Positions 1 to 9,499 of a stretch of DNA of 37,769 nt are shown here, piece by piece; the stretch's first letter is position 1; each line of letters begins with the position of its first letter. The stretch is from Irineochytrium annulatum. Taxonomy: Eukaryota > Chytridiomycota > Chytridiomycetes > Chytridiales > Chytridiaceae. The translations under genes were made by a program, and so were the position numbers. The stretch is from positions 1-37,769 of the forward strand of contig JADGJL010000139.1 of NCBI GenBank assembly GCA_027600665.1, given 5' to 3'. The notes beneath the pieces are model-generated. The model was not told the DNA's origin and did no database searches. It saw only the letters and a list, made by a program, of their open reading frames with translations.

Positions 1-149
1 CCAACTACGCCCTACACGCCCAAATAATAGCGCCCCGGCGACGCCGAGTAAAATCGGCGTTCCCGGCGGTGCCTTGCAACGTCGTGGGCCCTAACTATCT
101 AAACTCCGCACTAGATGCTCACGCGAGAAGCAAAACATACACTATAACA
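1..149. repeat. Copia LTR fragment, left copy
   Basis: This stretch is nearly identical to positions 4929-5075, in the same orientation. Both contain the shared run CTAACTATCTAAACTCCGCA and end in a similar TATAACA/TATAATA terminus. Two direct copies of a short, GC-rich, non-coding sequence on either side of a decayed copia pol region is what LTRs look like. The left end of this copy lies outside the window, so its full length is not visible. Orientation is ambiguous because TG...CA termini read the same on both strands. The flanking plus-strand pol suggests a 5' LTR of the plus-strand element. Confidence 0.7.
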
Positions 150-580
150 CTTTGCTTAGGATGTTTTGTGATAGGTTATGGGAACCCGTCACGAGAGTCA
201 TGCGAATTTCGGCGCCAGTTACTATAACGTGAGAAACACTCGCAACGGATGAGTTTAGAAATATGATGAACACTGAGGACGATCCTTATGAACTTCTGTT
301 CTGATTTCCGAGAAATACGACGCACTTCGCTACCATTATATCTGATTGGGAGTGACTGGCGGGAGGAGAGCTAGAGCATTTGACAGGTTCTATGAGACGA
401 ATTGTCTCAATACAGAACTGCTCCTTCATTCCCAGGATATCAGGCAACTTGCAAAGTAGAAGTACCCTTGAGATGGCCCGGAATCACTAAAGTCCCTTCT
501 GTCATATCGCCAGAAAGGACAAGAGCACCGCCGAGTAGCGGCGATCGCTAAACTGATCGGGGCCTCACGGTGACAGACCT

Positions 581-823
581 ATGGTGAAGACCTGCAACCC
601 AGTCATGTCGAATCGAGATCGACAACAATCGACACAATACATGTATGGTAGACGCGTGGACGTCCCGATGGAGTTGACTCCTGGAGTCATTGTAAGACGT
701 GCACAGAAACGTCTCAAAGCACCGGAAGAGCCACATGCAGGACGCTCGCAAAGGGTACGAAAGGATATTCCTGAAGGAGAGACTGGTGATGCACCATCCC
801 GAGGAAGTAGGCCAACGAGATAA
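581..823 (+). pseudogene. Copia pol hinge-like fragment
   Basis: An 80-codon frame contains a basic stretch (about residues 38-60) of the form RRAQKRLKAP...RSQRVRKDIP. It resembles the variable linker between integrase and reverse transcriptase in copia polyproteins, where RRSxRxRxxP sequences are common. It lies upstream of the pre-integrase-like block, which is out of the usual order, so rearrangement or nesting inside the element is possible. Assignment rests on motif resemblance only. Confidence 0.35.
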
Positions 824-826
824 CAG

Positions 827-1183
827 TTGCCCCCGGCAGAGGTAGATCAACCTCCTCAACGTTATGCTAAGCAAAATTCTGCTAAAGAATTAAGATTGAT
901 GCAATTATGGCATCAACGTTTTGGACAACGTAGCAAGATATACCTCAGGAATACACTGCGACGAGTGTTTTTTCGAGAAGGTGAAAGTTCAGCAGAGGAC
1001 GATGTGGATGAAAGTAGTAGTGACGAAAACGTCGATAATGCAAAAACTTCCAATGAATCACTCTTTTCTATCTACACTGTGGCGAAGTATTTTCCTAATC
1101 CTGATGATTATTTGATATGTGCCGAATACAAACACGCTCTCTACCATCATATGATACGAAACCACCTGCAACGGGCGTGCTAG
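827..1183 (+). pseudogene. GAG-pre-integrase-like fragment of copia element
   Basis: The 118-codon frame includes LMQLWHQRFGQRSKIYLRNT at about residues 29-48. This resembles the LWHxRxGH signature of the copia GAG-pre-integrase zinc-binding region; the usual His after RFG is Gln here. An acidic serine-rich stretch follows. The frame is closed by a stop and continues in other frames (1117-1570) without recognisable integrase motifs. It belongs to the plus-strand relic element. Confidence 0.4.
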
Positions 1184-2449
1184 AGCGAATTGAAACAGAC
1201 TTATGCGCAAAGTTGCCAATTAGAGCTTCTTATGGAGAACTATACCTCCAATCAATTGTGGATGCATGGTCATCAGTCATGTTAATTAACACGATTGAAC
1301 TCAAATCCCAAGCGCTGGTTGCGTCAAGAAGACCATTCGAGTAATAGAAAATTATTGGCAGAAACACGTAGAAAGTCTACAGACAGGCAATGGAAGAGAA
1401 TTGACAACTCGACGCCTGATCCCTGTTCCCTCATAGATCTTGTCTACGTAATGTATTCACCACGAGTCAATTTTTTCATTTGTAAGACAGTCAAAAAATG
1501 GTCGTCGCACTCCTACTTCATTGGTGCGGCTGCCTGTTGTTGCGAGCTACATTTGAAAGCGCATTGGTGAGAGGCAGCAAGTACATTCATGGATAGGAAT
1601 ATACAAATGAAAGCTGAAGACATACACCACGCATGTTCTAAGCCAGGGCCTAACCCTGCACGTCACGTCGCAAACTCTTCTAAACATAATCCTCTCTCTT
1701 GTCGTCCTGCCCGCTCCTGTGTCCAAATTCCTCGTCCTTCTTCCTCCTGCTCTCTCTCCCTTGCTAGGTTGCCCTCATCTTCCCGAAGATTGTCCTCATC
1801 CTCTCATTCATTTCAGCTGCTGACTTTTTGTCTGCGACACATAAATACAAGCATTTTTCGAGCGAGTGTGTTAATGTTCTACAGCAAGACATAATAGTGT
1901 CTCGAGAGTCATTGTAATAAGTTACCACGAAGTTATTGTGTTTGAAGACGTGTTATTTATTTAAAATTGTAAAACTTCTCAATAGCATATCACCCTACTT
2001 TGCTACGATTCTTTGCGTGAGTGCTTATGATATCAGACCAGCATACGCAGCTTTTCGAGCGCAGAAGATAATGCAAAACACCCCCCGAAGCGTCAAAAAT
2101 CGACCCTTATGTGGAAAAGAAAATTCGGTCCAAAAAAGATCTGCTCAAACAAGTCGAAAAGTGCCCAAAACGTCCACAGAAAATGCAAAGTAAGAAAAAT
2201 AATTTAGCAATATGGAAAATAGTGGGTCCAAAAAGATGATATTAGGAGCGACCGAATGCTACTATAATCAAATTTAAAAGACGTCTGTCTATGTCCAAAG
2301 GACCCAAGGCAACTCCCAAAACATAGAATTTGAGCTGTCGATGGAGCAGTGCTCTACTGCACCATAGTCATCATGCTTCACCACCACTTATGGTTACTGG
2401 TGGGTGAACAAGGTGAGTATAATACGGGTGTTTCAAGCCTGCGAACGTA

Positions 2450-2717
2450 GGCTATACAAAGGGTCTAACATGCGCAATTCTTTGAAGAACGCCTCCCTGG
2501 TTTAACAACGCAAAATGTACGTGAACTATCATTCGCTGAACAACAACCTCGTGAAAGGGCAGGCATTCTTATATGTGAGGCCGAGGGTGCAGAACCAGTA
2601 GATTCAAATCTCTTCTTTGAACCAATAGGTCGAGAAGAGGAAGACAAGGTTTCGGGGAAGGAAGAAATTGAAGAAGAACGCGAAGAACAAAATCGAAGTC
2701 ATTTTGTGGATACGTAA
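2450..2717 (+). pseudogene. Acidic hinge fragment of copia pol
   Basis: Read on the plus strand without a start codon, this frame gives FFEERLPG near its beginning and a glutamate-rich stretch near its end. It is compatible with the linker between integrase and reverse transcriptase. It is bounded by stops. The opposite-strand 60-codon frame here is a shadow. It fits its position just upstream of the RT block, but nothing in it is diagnostic. Confidence 0.3.
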
Positions 2718-3121
2718 GTTGCGAAAGCGAAATCGACAAAATGTTAAAACATCCGATGACAAAATCACATCGATAGAAGATATTTCAGGGATTGTCGAAG
2801 AAACTGATGAACCGGATCGAAAATATTTTTAACTATTTCGCGAAAAGGATGAGGAAGAGGAAATAACTGTCAAGTTGTATGATGGTGAAGATCAAGCAAA
2901 CACCATTAGTCGAAAGAAAGACTGCATTCATATTGAAAGCTCCATGCCGAGTGGATTCTGGGAATCATGGATCCCAAAAGGGATACTGATATCAATTATC
3001 CACTGTGCAAATGCGCATTTGGAAGATAATACTTCTGGATTTCGGCATTACAAGTATGATTGTTGCAATGGTAACAATCATGATTTGTGTTGAGATGGAA
3101 TAAACGACAAGCGTCGCGAAA

Positions 3122-4075
3122 ATGCCAATGATGAGTTGGAAATATTATTCCGACCCCAAAAGGTGTAATCGGGCATATCAACATACATGTGATACAGACC
3201 CAGCTACAGCTATGAGAGCTGATGCCAGATTATTGACTTCTGCTGAATCCGACGATTTCGCTATGGGAAATGATTTTACGGATTTACAATTCCATGATCT
3301 CATTTCCCAAAATGCTTTAACGGATCCTCGGCTTGTTCTTGATGTCGTACCAGACAAACCAACAAAAATGTTCGATATGCAAAGGGTACCATCAAGCCAT
3401 GATATAGCCAAATTTCAAAAAAAACATGAAAAGTACCGCCAAAAATGGAAGGCAGCTATGGATTCGGAGTTGAACTCCTTCAAAGAACAAGAAGTCTGAG
3501 AAGAAGTCGAAGATGAGGGTCAACATGAAACGGATAGTAAATGGGCCTTTGATTATAAAGTTTCAGAATGGGATGATCTCCTTTGCTTCAACACAAGATT
3601 TGTTGCACGCGGATTTAGCCACGAATATGGCAGATTACTTCAATATTCACGCTTCGCCTAATACTCGCCCTATGTGTGATGTTTGACCTTGTCATAAAAA
3701 CTCTTGAGTCATAAGAACTCTTGATATTAAGACCGCTTATCTACATGCAATGCTACTAGAGAACGTCCACATCAGAGCACCCAAAGAATACGAAGTCACT
3801 GGGAAAAACGGACGAAAAGCACTCTATGGACTGACGCAGTCTGGAGTCCTTGTATGATTGTGTCGTCGAAACTGCATTGCTATGTGTAAAGCGCCAGATA
3901 ATTTTCTATTTTACAAAATTGACATGGCGATGTGGTCAATGCAGATTCGGATTTTGTTAGTCAGCATCGAGGAAGTGAATGATGGCATCTTCATAGGACA
4001 ACACAAGTTTGCAAAACGAATTCTGATAGAATTTGGGAACTGGGAAACCAGTGACGGGCACTTACGAAAATAAAG
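3122..4075 (+). pseudogene. Copia reverse transcriptase remnant
   Basis: The first block (3122-3499) ends with YRQKWKAAMDSELNSFKEQE, the classical start of the copia RT (W-K-x-A-M-x-x-E-x-x-S). After a stop the text continues with WAFDYKV and FNTRFVARGFS (about 3540-3625), then LDIKTAYLHAMLLENVHIRA (3721-3780) and KALYGLTQSG. Later sequence matches the region past the active site (IEEVNDGIFIGQHKFAKRIL, 3966-4025). The YVDD catalytic segment expected between about 3900 and 3960 is not found, which suggests an internal deletion. Several stops and frameshifts show it is dead. Confidence 0.75.
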
Positions 4076-4249
4076 GAAACTCGTACGGCAGTCACTTACC
4101 GTCACGATGAGAATGACGAGGTTTTACCACAGGAGAAGACATCTCTGTATATTTCATGAATAGAATTATGATTCCTGGCAGCACACCAGACCTGACTTAA
4201 TGTACGCGGTAAATTACCTCGCACAAGCTGTAAAGCCACACGAAAAGAT

Positions 4250-4841
4250 ATGAAAGCCTTAGTTCAAATACTGCAATATCCGCGCAGCACTTACGACTAT
4301 GGAATTTTTTTTTTCCAAAGATTCGTCAGTGGTAAATGTTCTATTGTGCATGAACTTCAGAGCAATTCCGATTTATGTATGAACGCAAATTACGGACACG
4401 AACATGACAGAAAGTCACGTTCTGGCTGGGCATTTCTGTGTGGCGGAGGAGGTGTCTGGGGTTATGGTAGTAAAAAACAAAGCACAATTGCTTTATCATC
4501 AACGGACGTTGAGACATATGCCTTAACCGAAGCAAAAAATGGTGATAAGGTTTTAACATCTATTGAAAGAGACTGGCTTGTCTTTTAATTTGCCAGGGAC
4601 CATGTTTCAAGACAACCACTCAACGATTGCATTATCGTTAAACCCGATTCAACATCAACATGTCAAGTACTTCAAGATAAAAAATTCATACATTGGGCAA
4701 AATATTGCTGAGAAAGTCGTGCACCTAGAATATTGCATGACGGAAGACATAACTGATATATTTGCTGTAATGAATTCGAACACTGACCTGCGTGCTGATC
4801 TCGTTGAAATGGTGATAACCGGAGAGATGGCAATAGTGTGA
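4250..4841 (+). pseudogene. Copia RNase H domain remnant
   Basis: Two overlapping frames (4250-4588 and 4563-4841) together give a copia RNase H. The first has RKSRSGWAFLCGGGGVWGYG followed by SKKQSTIALSSTDVETYALT, equivalent to the family's KSTSGYVF...SSKKQxTVALSSTEAEYxAL. The second has MFQDNHSTIALSLNP and HVKYFKIKNSYI, matching the DNxxAI and KHIDIxYHF blocks. One frameshift near 4570 separates them. The text runs straight into the LTR at about 4837, as the 3' end of a copia pol should. Confidence 0.8.
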
Positions 4842-5075
4842 GCTGTTGTATTCTTTGCTCATTCCAGATGTGCCGAATACACTCACGACTACGCCAAGTA
4901 ACGCCTACAACACCAAGTAGTGCCACGCCCAACTACGCCCTACACGCCCAAATAGTAGCGCCCTGGCGACGCCGAGTAAATTGGCGCTCCTGACGGTGCC
5001 TTGCGACGTCGTGGGCCCTAACTATCTAAACTCCGCACAAGACTCTCACGCAAGAAGCAGAAACTAATTATAATA
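4837..5075. repeat. Copia LTR shared by two converging elements
   Basis: Positions 4929-5075 repeat positions 1-149 almost exactly. The left limit is placed at TGTGAGCTG (4837), where the plus-strand RNase H relic ends; the right limit is the TATAATA at 5075, giving about 239 bp. The right edge directly abuts a polypurine-like tract on the minus strand, as a 3' LTR of the minus-strand element would. The left edge abuts the end of the plus-strand pol. Both boundaries are estimates without a consensus. Confidence 0.6.
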
Positions 5076-5090
5076 CTCCCCCTTTTGCGT
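5076..5090 (-). other. Polypurine tract of minus-strand copia element
   Basis: On the minus strand the sequence GCAAAAGGGGGAG lies immediately before the LTR terminus TATTATAATTAG. A purine-rich run touching the 3' LTR is the plus-strand DNA priming site of LTR retrotransposons. It lies a few tens of bases after the end of the minus-strand RNase H frame, the expected place. Confidence 0.6.
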
Positions 5091-5107
5091 ACTCGTTTAC
5101 ATAGACT

Positions 5108-5534
5108 TCAAAACATAGTAATCCCATCACAATATTTGTCAAAGGAGTCTTTAGCCAGTTTTGTGAACATGTCGGCTGGATTGTCGGTTCCGGCCACCTT
5201 TAGCACAATCACCTCCCTCGCACTAATCATTTCTTGTATGTAGTGATATTTGACGTCGATGTGCTTGCTGCATGCGCTCGCGGCTCGCCCTTGCTCGGCG
5301 ATCGCTATAGCCGCAGAGTTGTTATAGTACACTGGGGTTGGTTCGTGTTGGTATATTCCAAGCTCTTTGAGTAATTGACGTGTCCAGATGACCTCGCGAA
5401 CGCCTTCGTACAACGAAATGTACTCTGTGTGCGTTGCATTGGTCGCAATAACTGTTTATCGCTTGTTTTTCTAGCTTATGGCGCCGTTGAGCAATAACAC
5501 GAAACCGGTGGTCGATTTTCGCGTTCCAAATCAC
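5108..5534 (-). pseudogene. Copia RNase H domain remnant (minus)
   Basis: The frame 5413-5108 contains WTRQLLKELGI, VYYNNSAAIAIAEQ, KHIDVKYHYIQEMI and NPADMFTK. These are the ordered C-terminal blocks of copia RNase H, ending in a normal stop about 20 nt before the polypurine tract. The upstream part (5534-5414) continues in another frame, so a frameshift lies near 5400. The usual catalytic DN pair of the C/Y-D-N-x-x-A-I block reads NN here, so the Asp appears substituted. Confidence 0.75.
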
Positions 5535-5989
5535 CAGGAATCAACGAAAGCGAGTTTGTGACGGTCCGGTTGAGGCGCAGGCCTTGTCGCGTCGAATTTT
5601 CAAGTATCTGGCCACGCGTATAGAGTGCCAGTGTCCAGACTTGGTGTCCTTGCGAAACGCGAGAGATATCCTACCGCCGACGCGAGATCAGGTACATTAA
5701 ACTGCCTATGAGGCTTTTGTTTGCAGTCTTGTCACAGGACTGTTGTTCGTTTGGCGACTGTTGTTTGTTCGGCCCGAGATGGTCCGTCCCTAGATGTCAA
5801 TGCAGTTTTATCGAGGGTGGGCCAATAGCTGAACCATGTCCAAAGTACTTAGTTGTTGATTGACGTGTAAGTCCGGGTTGAGATAGGCAAAACGCGCTGG
5901 CGCACTTCTCAATTTTCACCCTTAAGAACTTGTTTAGTTCCTGCACCTGAAATGCGGGTGCAGCGCTTATTTGACAAAGTCCATGCCCC

Positions 5990-6660
5990 CTGCATCTTCC
6001 GTGATGAGAATGTCGTCCACTTAGACCGCAAATGCACCGACGAGCTCGTTATTGTCGTGCACAAGGTATAAGCAGGTCGTATGGGGACCGTTGGAATTCT
6101 GGGTACGAGAGTATACGTCGGTCGAACTCCTCATTCCAGCTCCAAGCTCCTTGTTTTAACCCGTACAGACTCTTTAAAGGAGACAGATGTATTCTCCGTT
6201 CCCTCCATGTTCAAAGAATGGTGGTTGTTGCAAGTTTATTTACTCGTTCCTTGAGGTGGCCGTTAAGGTAAGCCGCTACCACGGGCCACCATTTCGCATG
6301 GCCAGGTATTTGTGCTGCCATCGTGAGCATGAGTCGAATCGTGACAATCGTTAAGTTGTGTAAGTATCGAAATCGCGACGCCAAGCTGTTGTTCGTATCC
6401 TTTCGCGCACCTACGCTGCTTGTACTTCGTTGGTCGTCCTTCCGCGTCCCTCGTGAGCTTGAAGAACCATTTGAAGCCAACTACGCTTTGCCCTGGTGTA
6501 ATGACGAACGCAGCACTAACTTCCACGTCTCGTTTGCAACCAATGAGTTAAATTCAACCTTCATTGCCGCGCGCCATTCATCCGTATCTTGCCTTGTCAT
6601 GGCATCCTCGGTCCTGATGGGATCTGGCTCTTCCCCGACACCATGACTGCAAGTCCGGAA
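5990..6660 (-). pseudogene. Copia reverse transcriptase remnant (minus)
   Basis: From 6650 downward the minus strand gives WRAAMKVEFNSLVANETWKL, then after a 1-nt frame change VVGFKWFFKLTRDAEGRPTK and a KGYEQQ block. The second frame carries IRLMLTMAAQ and VVAAYLNGHLKERV (6390-6220), equivalent to the D-V-x-x-A-[FY]-L-N-G motif. Near 6024 the text is AV-stop-VDDILI, the YVDD active site with a stop at the Tyr. Order and spacing match copia RT. Confidence 0.8.
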
Positions 6661-7535
6661 GCAGACTGTTAGACGGAACGCAGTACCACGAAAATGTTAG
6701 TATGCATAGAGTTTCGATACGCCATAATCACAAAGAGGTGATGCGGCATTAAAGTTCCAAATGTTCCCATCCGGATAGGAATGACGCCCATTCCTTGGGA
6801 AAAGGCAACACCAATGGATTAATGGTGGGATAGAGACAAAATCCTCAAGTATAACGAAAGTGGGGAGACTCCCTGAGCGTTCTCCGACGCAAGCAAAGGA
6901 CCCGCCTATGCAGTTGGTGAAATCCACGTGATCCTCCAAAGATCTACTTGATTGCTAACAATTAAGGGACTAGCTACCCCTTATCGACATTGGCCAAGTT
7001 ATTAAGATTATGCAAGGAGGAGAGATAAGGTGTAAACACGTATGAGTGAGATCCAAAGATGTGTCGATCCCACACTCTATTCAGTGATTAGACTGGACTA
7101 CGGATGCCGTCTATTATGGCATTTCTTGACCGATAGTACTGTACAAGTGTACTATAAGATGCCACGTCTCATTCTCGAATTGAGATGCATAGCATAGGAT
7201 CAGTCAGAATATTGGGCGCATGTCAAACTCCGCACCAATCATTTTGTTTGCCTCAGAACGTCCAATTAGGCGGAGGAATGCGCTCAATCAACGATTGCTT
7301 TCAATTGCACATTTCAAGTTCAATTCTTGAGCAAACAACACCTATTTCGCTAAGAATCCGAAGAGCAATCTGACGGCCAACGACCAAGTATTTGATTTTC
7401 CTCCTAATAAATATCGCTAATCTCTGTGCTTGTGGCTAGCTTCTTCCAATTCACAGCTACTCAAGGCTGATAACCTATTCAACTTTAACTAAATGACGCT
7501 ACGGACATCAACACCTACGAACGCGCGACGGAGCT
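6661..7535. other. Gap between transposon relics, no gene recognised
   Basis: This stretch lies between the truncated copia element and the Crypton-like element. The longest frames are 80 codons (6939-6697, minus) and 62 codons; neither shows a family motif. It could be eroded retrotransposon sequence or the 5' part of the Crypton-like element. No terminal repeats were recognised by eye. Confidence 0.5.
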
Positions 7536-7602
7536 ATGATTCTTTTGTCAACAACTATGGGGATAAAGGGGACTAAGGCAAAGCGTGGAAGGGTCCGGTT
7601 AA

Positions 7603-8903
7603 GCCGCAAGGTCCCGGACGGCTGGGGAGATATTGGCGAAGCGAAAGCGTGGAAGGCCGAAGGAATCAGGCACAAAAGCAAGTGGTGGGGCAGCTACAGC
7701 CATTGGTGTGACAAAGAGGACGTCTGCCACCGCAAGGAAGACTCCCAAGTTGAAGGAGGAGGCTGCGGCACTAGACTGTGCGCGGGGAACGATATATGCG
7801 GCCCCGATACAGATGGAAGTCCCTACCTTGGAGGAAGCAATGAAAGATGCAGCTTCCGAATTCCCAGAGGAAATAGAGCAGGGCCGGCATTGCGCGGAAG
7901 ATGAGATAGCACGTGTGATTATTGATTTGTTTGTTTTCAAAAAGGAATGGTGCAAAAGCGAGGGCCGTCCAGTTGACATTGACGAAAATATTGGTCCTTG
8001 TGTTCCTCACAAGCGTGCTCATTGGGAAACTTCTCATACAAAGGCAGATATCATATCAGCAGACCCTCTGTTTGATGAGAAAGCACCAGCCAATTCTAGG
8101 GACGCAACAGACGACGTCGTTGTGGTCACGAACGATGACATCATCATCACGAGCTCTCAGCATCGCCCTGTGGCTCTAGAGAACGATGATGAAGTTGATG
8201 AGGATGAGGAGGTGGATGAGGGGGATGATAAGGGTGGAGCTGGTGGCGGCAAAACTACCACGTCCATTGCAAGTGTGAAGGTTTGGATGGCTGCGCTAGT
8301 GGATTTGTGGCAGTCGCAGCAGAACGCAAGTGGAGATCTGAATTTACCTTTGTGCTTAATACCTCACCAGCGAAAGAACCCAAATCTGAACCCCCCTCCA
8401 AGAAGTTGTTCGACGGCTGTTAAAGCAATTCTACAGATTGAGAGTTTGAACGAAGTCTTCCGTCTACGAGCTGCATTTGATGATCGGGGCGTTCGAACAA
8501 TTGAGAACCGCACGTGCGAGGATGACTTTGAGAGCATTGCCCTCTTCCTTTGGCGTGACTTGAAGATGGGTGACGAGAAGAAGCTGCGGACATTGGCTGA
8601 TCATCTGTTGTGCCGTGGGCTCATTGCAAGGGGAGAAATAATGAGAGGGATCCAGCAATGAGAGGGATCCAGCTTCAATGCTCGGATCAGAACTATTGTT
8701 GAGTCAGGGACCCCAGAAGACCTTTGCCATGCGAGTGGCCGCGACCAAGGCAAAACTATTTCAGGGGAACTTGTACACAACTGCGGGGTGATGCCGCACA
8801 ACAATGTCTTTTTGTGCCCAATATTTGCGACAGCAAGCTTGCTATTTTATCGATTTCAGATTGCCAATGAGCCTTGGCCGTTGTTCAAAGATCGTGAACA
8901 TTG
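7603..8903 (+). pseudogene. Crypton-like recombinase, N-terminal and first core part
   Basis: The frame is open from 7603 but has no ATG before the conserved part, so the true start is unclear; an ATG at 7536 in another frame also leads into a basic KAKRGRVRLSRK stretch. An AT-hook, KRKRGRPK, is encoded at about 7639-7662. An acidic Asp/Glu run follows (about 8180-8240). From 8278 the blocks VKVWMAALVDLWQSQQ, DDRGVRTIEN and LRTLADHLLCRGLIARGE match Crypton/Ndc10-like recombinases. The last carries the first catalytic Arg region (RGE). A TGA at 8659 interrupts the frame, but the same frame then continues with GKTISGELVH, NVFLCPIFATASLLFYRF and EPWPLFKDREHW up to the intron at 8904. Confidence 0.65.
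8640..8673 (+). repeat. 17-bp perfect tandem duplication
   Basis: The 17-mer AATGAGAGGGATCCAGC occurs twice in a row (8640-8656 and 8657-8673). It falls inside the recombinase frame directly after the RGE block and creates the in-frame TGA at 8659-8661. It is a plausible inactivating slippage mutation, although removing one copy alone would not restore the downstream frame. Confidence 0.85.
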
Positions 8904-8943
8904 GTTTTTTTATCGCATTATTCTCTTACTGATTTTACTTCAG
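8904..8943 (+). other. 40-nt spliceosomal intron in Crypton-like gene
   Basis: GTTTTTTTAT...ACTTCAG is bounded by GT and CAG and contains a TACTGAT branch-like site. Removing it joins DREHW to YNFHMLKGQDRLKQMSYATQ in frame, giving a continuous recombinase text. The unspliced frame instead runs into non-homologous residues. Confidence 0.7.
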
Positions 8944-9480
8944 GTACAACTTTCACATGCTCAAGGGTCAAGACCGCTTAAAGCAGATGAGCTATGCTAC
9001 ACAGGCCAAACCTATCAAGGATGCCTATTGGATTCCAACAATGGTATGGATTTTTCTTTTGAACAACCAACTAATCCATCAGAAAATAACATGATGGACG
9101 ACACACCGGTGGCGTCATCGCTGAGGTACGCAGTGCTGCTGAATTGGAGATCAAGCGACTGGCGGGTGGAACAACGACACTGCAACTAGAAACCACATGC
9201 ACGCGTTACCGATGGGGCCACAGCGGCCCTGGCTGGATTCCACGCCAAAGGAGGCCAATCTACCTTAAGCGCGCCACCTTGCATCCTCCTGATGACGTTC
9301 AAAATCTCTTCTTCCCCTTTAATTTAGCAATCGGAAGCTGAGGTCCAGCAGCAGATCGACAGCGGCAAATATGTCAATGACAAGGAAATAGCCGCTTTGT
9401 TGGTTTTGCGCCAAATTGTACTAACCAGCGGGCAACAGATTGATGAAGCTTTTTAGACAATTTCGATCATCATTGGCACA
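8944..9480 (+). pseudogene. Crypton-like recombinase catalytic region, frame-broken
   Basis: After the intron one frame reads KQMSYATQAKPIKDAY, and a shifted frame continues DSNNGMDF. A third carries HDGRHTGGVIAEV, equivalent to the TH-x-G-R-H-T-G block with the HxxR catalytic pair, then AAELEIKRLAGGTTTLQ. Next come NHMHALPMGPQR and ALAGFHAKGG, where the family has N/C-Y-L-x-x-L-P...R-x-x-A-G-F; the expected catalytic Tyr is His. IYLKRATLHPPDDVQNLFFP (9270-9330) and EAEVQQQIDSGKYVNDKEIA complete the module. At least three frame changes occur in about 500 nt, so the protein cannot be made as is. Confidence 0.6.
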
Positions 9481-9499
9481 GGATTTGGCGGCAGCTTTG

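Larger units (their letters stand above)
1..4841 (+). mobile_element. Decayed Ty1/copia retrotransposon, plus strand
   Basis: A relic of a copia-type LTR retrotransposon lies between two LTR-like direct repeats. In order I can read, in scattered frames, a GAG-pre-integrase-like block (827-1183), acidic hinge sequence (about 2450-2717), a reverse-transcriptase start and middle (about 3380-4075), and an RNase H domain (4250-4841). This is the normal copia order. Many stop codons and frameshifts break the frame and no long open pol remains, so it cannot be functional. An integrase core was not recognised between the pre-integrase block and the RT; it is either deleted or too eroded to see. Base composition is lower in GC than the gene-dense right half. 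Confidence 0.8.
4837..6660 (-). mobile_element. 5'-truncated Ty1/copia element, minus strand
   Basis: Reading leftward on the minus strand from about 6650, the text goes from the start of a copia reverse transcriptase through the active-site region to the end of RNase H, then the polypurine tract and LTR. Gag, protease and integrase are absent; nothing upstream of 6660 resembles them, so the element is truncated at its 5' side or broken by later rearrangement. Frameshifts and stops, including one in the RT active site, show it is inactive. It differs in sequence from the plus-strand relic and is less decayed. Confidence 0.8.

Noticed and set aside
150..200. tRNA primer-binding site after the left LTR
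   Set aside because: The sequence following 149 does not clearly complement any tRNA 3' end that I can recall with confidence.
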